Below, one piece after another: positions 59,145 through 64,000 of a DNA stretch of 64,000 bases. The position numbers and the translations under genes are program-made. The DNA is from Dasyornis broadbenti (Eukaryota > Chordata > Aves > Passeriformes > Dasyornithidae), in assembly GCA_013397935.1 (NCBI GenBank), contig VZRN01001306.1, positions 133,733 to 197,732 of the forward strand. Reading direction: 5' to 3'. Every line of letters starts with the position of its first letter. Within the stretch, counting starts at the first letter, position 1. The notes beneath the pieces are model-generated. The model saw nothing but the letters and a program-made list of their open reading frames with translations. It was not told the DNA's origin and ran no database searches.

Positions 59145-62100
59145 GTAAAGTCTGGTTTTATTTTCAAAACTTTTTGTGTGTTTGGTTAGCAGTTGATTGG
59201 TAAAAGAAGTGTGTATGTTGTGCTGACCAGCCCCTTTGCTGGAGCTGTTGTAATTTCTCTGAAGTCCAGTGAAAAGCACTTGCGTATATCAGTAAGGGAA
59301 TCTGCCCTTACTGAGCAGTGGGATAAGGAGTATATCACTGCACACTCACTCTACCAGCTGAATGAAGCCAGCACAGTATGTGCAACTCTGGAACAGAAGT
59401 TGTTCTCTCGGTTGGTTTAAAGAAGATGTAAATAATTTAAAGTAATCAGCATAGAGGAACATTTGATTTAAATGCAGTATTCTGCCACAAAGTTAAAAGT
59501 AGAAAAAGATGGCCTGTCATAAAGAAAGCATCAGCTTATAAAGAAAGGGATAAGTATTTTCAGAGCTGAGATATTGTGAAGTACCTGCAATTGAAATACC
59601 AGTGTTGTCCTAGAATTGCCAGAGTCAAGATTTGAGTTTGCCTAGACTATGAACAATTTCCCTTTTATTCGGTAAAAACTCATTACACGCAGAATGGCTA
59701 AATCTGCTGATGCTTCTTTTCCTGTCAGGAGCACAAAATGAAGAAATGTATTTGCAGATTTAAAAATGCATACGCGTGAAAACTAATTATGATACATAAT
59801 AGCTATATGTAGGGTTTTGTTGTTGGTTGATTTTGGTTTTTTTTAATTACTCAGAGTTATTTACAGAAACACCCATCTTTCAAATGAATTCAAGTAATGG
59901 ATAATTGTGGTGTACCTTGTCTCTTACTGTGTACACTCCTGGGAGAAGGAAAAGGAAATTCATATTCAAATGCTGAGCTTCAGTTAGTTCTGGAGAAGTG
60001 CCAGTGTGTTGTTTACATCAATTTTAGAATCACATGCAATGTGCTCTCTCATTTTAAAGACACAGAGTTAAATCCTGTTCTCAATAATTCTGTTGTTATC
60101 TTGGAGAGACTTAAGTAATATTATTTTTAGCTTAGGCTGGTATAATTCAGATAGGACTCAGGCCAACCATTCTACCCACGCTACCAATATTTAAGCACAC
60201 TCTTTGTAACAGATTCTCAGTAGAGCCCTTTATTCTTAGATCTGGTTTGGTGGTCTGGAGCAGATTTCGGTCAAGATTTGTTGTTGTAGCTGTGCCTTGG
60301 ACGTAGATTTCTCAGGAGACCTGACACTGTGTCTTTTACACATCTACCCTGTGTTTGTGTTAACTTGGCATGTGTTAAAAATAATATTGCAAAAGGAGAA
60401 TGTCATTGCTAACTTTCACAGCCACCAGCCTGGAGCACTGTTTTGAGATGTGGTAATTTGAAAGTCCTGAAGTCTCCCAAAACATTAGGAGGGAGGGAAA
60501 GGCATCTAAAGGTACTTATCTGTCAGTTACAGGAGACAGACAGATAGATAGATTCTTTTCTAAAATGCCGAATTCTGACCTGCAACACACCATAATCTGT
60601 TTGAGACAAACCAAAATAATACTATCCAAAAGAATTGTGGTATCTTTCATAAACAATTTTGAATGCTGAGTTACAGATTATTCAGTGTAAACAATCTTAT
60701 GCGTAAGGGTTTTCAGTACATTCACTTCTGTGAATAGTTTAATTGTCTCAATATTTTACTTGCCTAAATGTGAACAGGATTTACCATGTGCACCATATGA
60801 TCTGCTAAATTTAAACAAACACAGGTAAATCAGGCAAAAACTGTCAAAATACAAGATAGGTCTGATGCTCAAATGCACAGATATGTCAGCTTGATTGTTT
60901 CTATATACAGACTTTTTTATTTTGTTCCATATATTGTTCAATTTCTTTTCAAAATGTGATAGAAAATCTGAAGTCTATGTGGTGTCATAAAATTGAAACT
61001 ACTATAAGATGAATATAATGAATGTTAGTAAACATATTATATAGTTATTCTAAACAACTCAAAGATATCCCTTACTTTTCTTCTTCACTTTTTCAAATTC
61101 GCAAATCTGATTTTTCAATATATGTCATACATACATATACCTATGTATAACATAGGCTATATAGTATAACAATATAAAGAACACTGATACCTAACAAGGA
61201 CTTCCTCCAGGTTGTGGAACAAAGTAAATTTCAAGAGTTTTCTAAAAGAGCGAGAGTTTAGTGCCTGGTTAGTGGCTTCTTTTGCATGTGTGCTGTGAGT
61301 GAGTATGAGACTTGAGATCAATTTCAGCAATTTTCAATTTTTAGAGGTAGAGGTCAATTCTAGCACAGTTAGAAATGTAACTTTCTCCATGTGAATAAGC
61401 CGAGTTACTCCAATGAACTATCCACTGCTTAAAAGTCTGATTTGACACTTTATTTCCTGGCAAGTCATTGTGTAATATTTAATGTAATACTAAGCATACA
61501 AAGGAGGAAGACACCTCAAGAATGTGTGAATTGCTTGAGGTTCCACTGACAGGAGGTTCTCCAGACCATGTTACACACTCCTGACGAAATGCCCAGTGAA
61601 TTGCAAATAAAACCTTATTCCACATCACACTATCATTTACTCTACATAAGCCACGGATTATGTTAAAAACTATTCTAATGTTTTGAAGTAAAGCAAATGT
61701 CAGTGGGATCACTTACAAAGCTAATCTGACATCAGAATTCCAGCAATGCAGATATCAGAAAGGGAATCACACTATAAATAATGCTTTTTCTTTTTGATTC
61801 TAAATACCGTCTCATATAATTTTAAAATGTCACAGCTTTAAAGTTAACTAAAAAGAAAATTCTTGCTATAGAAAAAGGGTATTGCACATATACATGGGAA
61901 TTAGGATTCTGATGTTCTCTACTGGTCTATAGTCCACTTTTCTAGATGAAAGTGCAAGATATCGAGTTTTAAACATCTTGATGATGCAAGACTGAAAGCC
62001 GCTGTTTGTTCACTGCTTTAATCCTTCACACACTCAAAGAAGAAAGGACAGAAGGATGGGAAAAAAATTTGTAGCAAGTTGATACTCAGAAGATGGCAAT

Positions 62101-64000
62101 TGCTTGAATCTACACTGCCTTAAACGTGACAGACAGAAGATAGAGTGGTCAAAGGAGAAAAATATCTGTGTATCATGGTTTTATAAATGAGTAACGTGGA
62201 TGGAACCTGTTTCTCTTTTCACCATGCAGTGTGGTGAGGGTGCAGAGAAGTGTCGAACGCTTGTGATAGCTTTGTGTAATTGTTTAGACGGCTGGGAGGT
62301 GAGATGCCGGCATGGGCACCCAGCAGGCCCTGTCCCAACCACACCAGTGCTGTCTTCACAGCAGTTTTTAACATTTGCAGCTAAAAGCCTTACTAGCTAC
62401 TCTTAGAGTATTTCTATCAGAATAAGATTGTTAATGTAACTTACTTTTGGTTTTAGTTTCTCCTCACTCCTTTTCCTTTTAGAAAGGTATTTACGCAATT
62501 GAAGCAAAGTTCTAGCCCTCTGTTCTGTTCAAGTAGTGCCACAGTAGTCAATTACATGGCTACCAAAAGAATTAATTACTGAGAAAAATGGTTAATGGGA
62601 ACAGATGGTACGAAAACAAAAGGTCCAAACTTACAGGTTTTCATAGCACAAGTAGCTCCACAGTCATCACTGGATGTGCTCATGGGATTAAAGACACAGT
62701 AAATTTATTTTTTAATGTAAATATCCCTTTTTAAAAAAGAACAATAAATAAATACACACAAGTCACAAGAACTATTATTTTGAAACATTATTTTTCCCAG
62801 GATTGTCCATTAGGCATTAGCATCTGCTTAATTAAAAAATTATATTCTGATATCAAAGCAGCAATATCATACATTCTTTACTATCTCACAAATTTTTTCA
62901 CTAATCTTATAGTATATGATTTGAATTATACTTGAAGGCAAGATATTGTTTATACAGGATATCAGTTCTTATTTTAATAAAGTTATTTATGGTGAAAATG
63001 TTTGACAGCTCTTCCTTTGAGGACTCCATTTTGCAGTTTAAATCATTATTGCATAAATCATTCTTGACAGATGTAAAATATTGCTTGAGGTGGTAAAGCT
63101 GTAAAACTTTTGATATAAAAAGTATAATTATTTTGGGATTGAGAATGGATATATAATAATCAGAAAGTATTGTACCACACAGAATATATTTTTGCATCTT
63201 ACTGTATGCTTTGTGGGCAATAATAGATATGTCTAAGCTTGCAGATGATACCTGTTAAAGGAAGGTAGGATCATTTAAGCTTAGCCTATATGCATCAGAT
63301 ATTCTAGGGTTGAGAAGAATTGTGGTAGAGTATGGGTTTGAGCAAAGATCAAGCAATTATTTGCAGAGTGTGTCCAAACCTTACAAACTACTTGCCATTT
63401 ACCCAGTTTCAAAAAAATAATTTGCTACAACTGACTGCAAATTAAACATATTTGCATTTTCAAAACACTTTTCCAAACTAATATTTTCAGGCTTTTTCAG
63501 CTCTTTTTTGAGGATAAGAAAATAAAAAAATGTGCAAACACCCTGACAAAATAAAGTGAAAAATGGTATTTAAGTGTTCTTAAATAGAAAGATCGGGACT
63601 TCATTTAGAAACTCATCATCTAGACTTCAGTCAGCATAGGCGTTTTACCACCTGTTTGTGTGAACCTACCAATCAATAAAAAATACAACTGAAAAGAAAG
63701 ATGCTGGCATGTATGTCAAGTCCCCTTAGATTAGCCTCTAGCATGAAGGTCAGTAAGTGCAGTCTTGACCATAGTTTCAGTGCCTTATCCAGAGCTGTTG
63801 GGAAAGGTTAATGAATCAAATCTCTCTGATACCCTACTGGTGAGGGACTCCTTTATATAAGAAACACTGTCTGACTGCATTTTGATAAAGAAAGTGTTAC
63901 CCCCCCAAAAAACCTGTCAAAAACCCCTTTCTTAATGCAGGGCTTTTTTCCAGGCATTCTTAAAATACCCCTTGGATCAAATCCAGAATGTTACTGAAAC
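59145..64000 (+). other. KCNH7 intron 2 (5' part)
   Basis: The intron starts with GTAAAG at 59145 and runs past the end of the window. Exon 3, expected to continue the PAS domain with ERG-type residues, was looked for and not found. The sequence is AT-rich, with short low-complexity stretches (TTG/TTTT near 59815-59845, a GATA-like tetramer repeat near 60538-60552, and a C7/A6 run near 63900). A slightly GC-richer patch lies at about 62200-62360. No interspersed repeat was recognised. Confidence 0.85.

Noticed and set aside
59145..59203. Reading frame continuing from exon 2 into intron 2 for about 20 codons
   Set aside because: A consensus donor at 59145 and the conserved ERG exon boundary explain it; intron retention would end the protein inside the PAS domain.
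62230..62298. Possible 69-base cassette exon in KCNH7 intron 2 (TGCAG acceptor, GTGAGA donor)
   Set aside because: Joined in phase 1 after exon 2 it meets a TGA within three codons, and it has no ERG-family residues; probably a chance pair of splice-like sites.

Overview
The window is vertebrate genomic DNA, almost certainly from a bird. It has split genes with GT-AG introns, long AT-rich intergenic stretches, several 5'-truncated CR1 LINEs ending in the avian ATTCTATG-type tail, and one LTR of a type I recognise from bird genomes. Two runs of N (12 and 31 bases) show it is an assembled scaffold. There are no bacterial-style operons, and nearly all open frames here are chance ORFs in noncoding DNA.

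Only one protein-coding gene is supported: the 5' end of KCNH7 (ERG3/Kv11.3, a voltage-gated potassium channel) on the + strand at the right-hand end. Coding exon 1 is 56798-56873 (residues 1-25 plus one base) and exon 2 is 58914-59144 (residues 26-102 plus one base). Both flanking introns are phase 1. Together they give 307 coding bases, the same split used across the ERG family. The rest of the gene lies beyond base 64000. A CpG-rich island (about 55370-56400) upstream of exon 1 is the likely promoter and 5' UTR region; a 31-base gap interrupts it.

Bases 1 to about 55000 contain no recognisable gene. In other vertebrates KCNH7 is flanked upstream by a large gene-poor interval towards FIGN, and this stretch fits that (inference). 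It holds: an old, diverged CR1 copy (about 6060-7140, - strand); younger CR1 pieces at 22575, 27618, 35690, 40172, 41142 (-), 41369 (+), 47083 and 51447; a solo LTR at 22691-23277 (sense on -); a 75-bp, three-copy minisatellite at 19904-20128; and small tandem repeats and homopolymers.

No clearly new biological system is present. The items most worth checking are noncoding: a GC-rich patch with a near-consensus CTCF motif about 3 kb upstream of KCNH7, an exon-like open segment at 45787-45941, a pre-miRNA-like hairpin at 50232-50298, a lysine-rich upstream ORF in frame with KCNH7, and clusters of homeodomain-type motifs that may be conserved enhancers. None can be confirmed without alignments or expression data.
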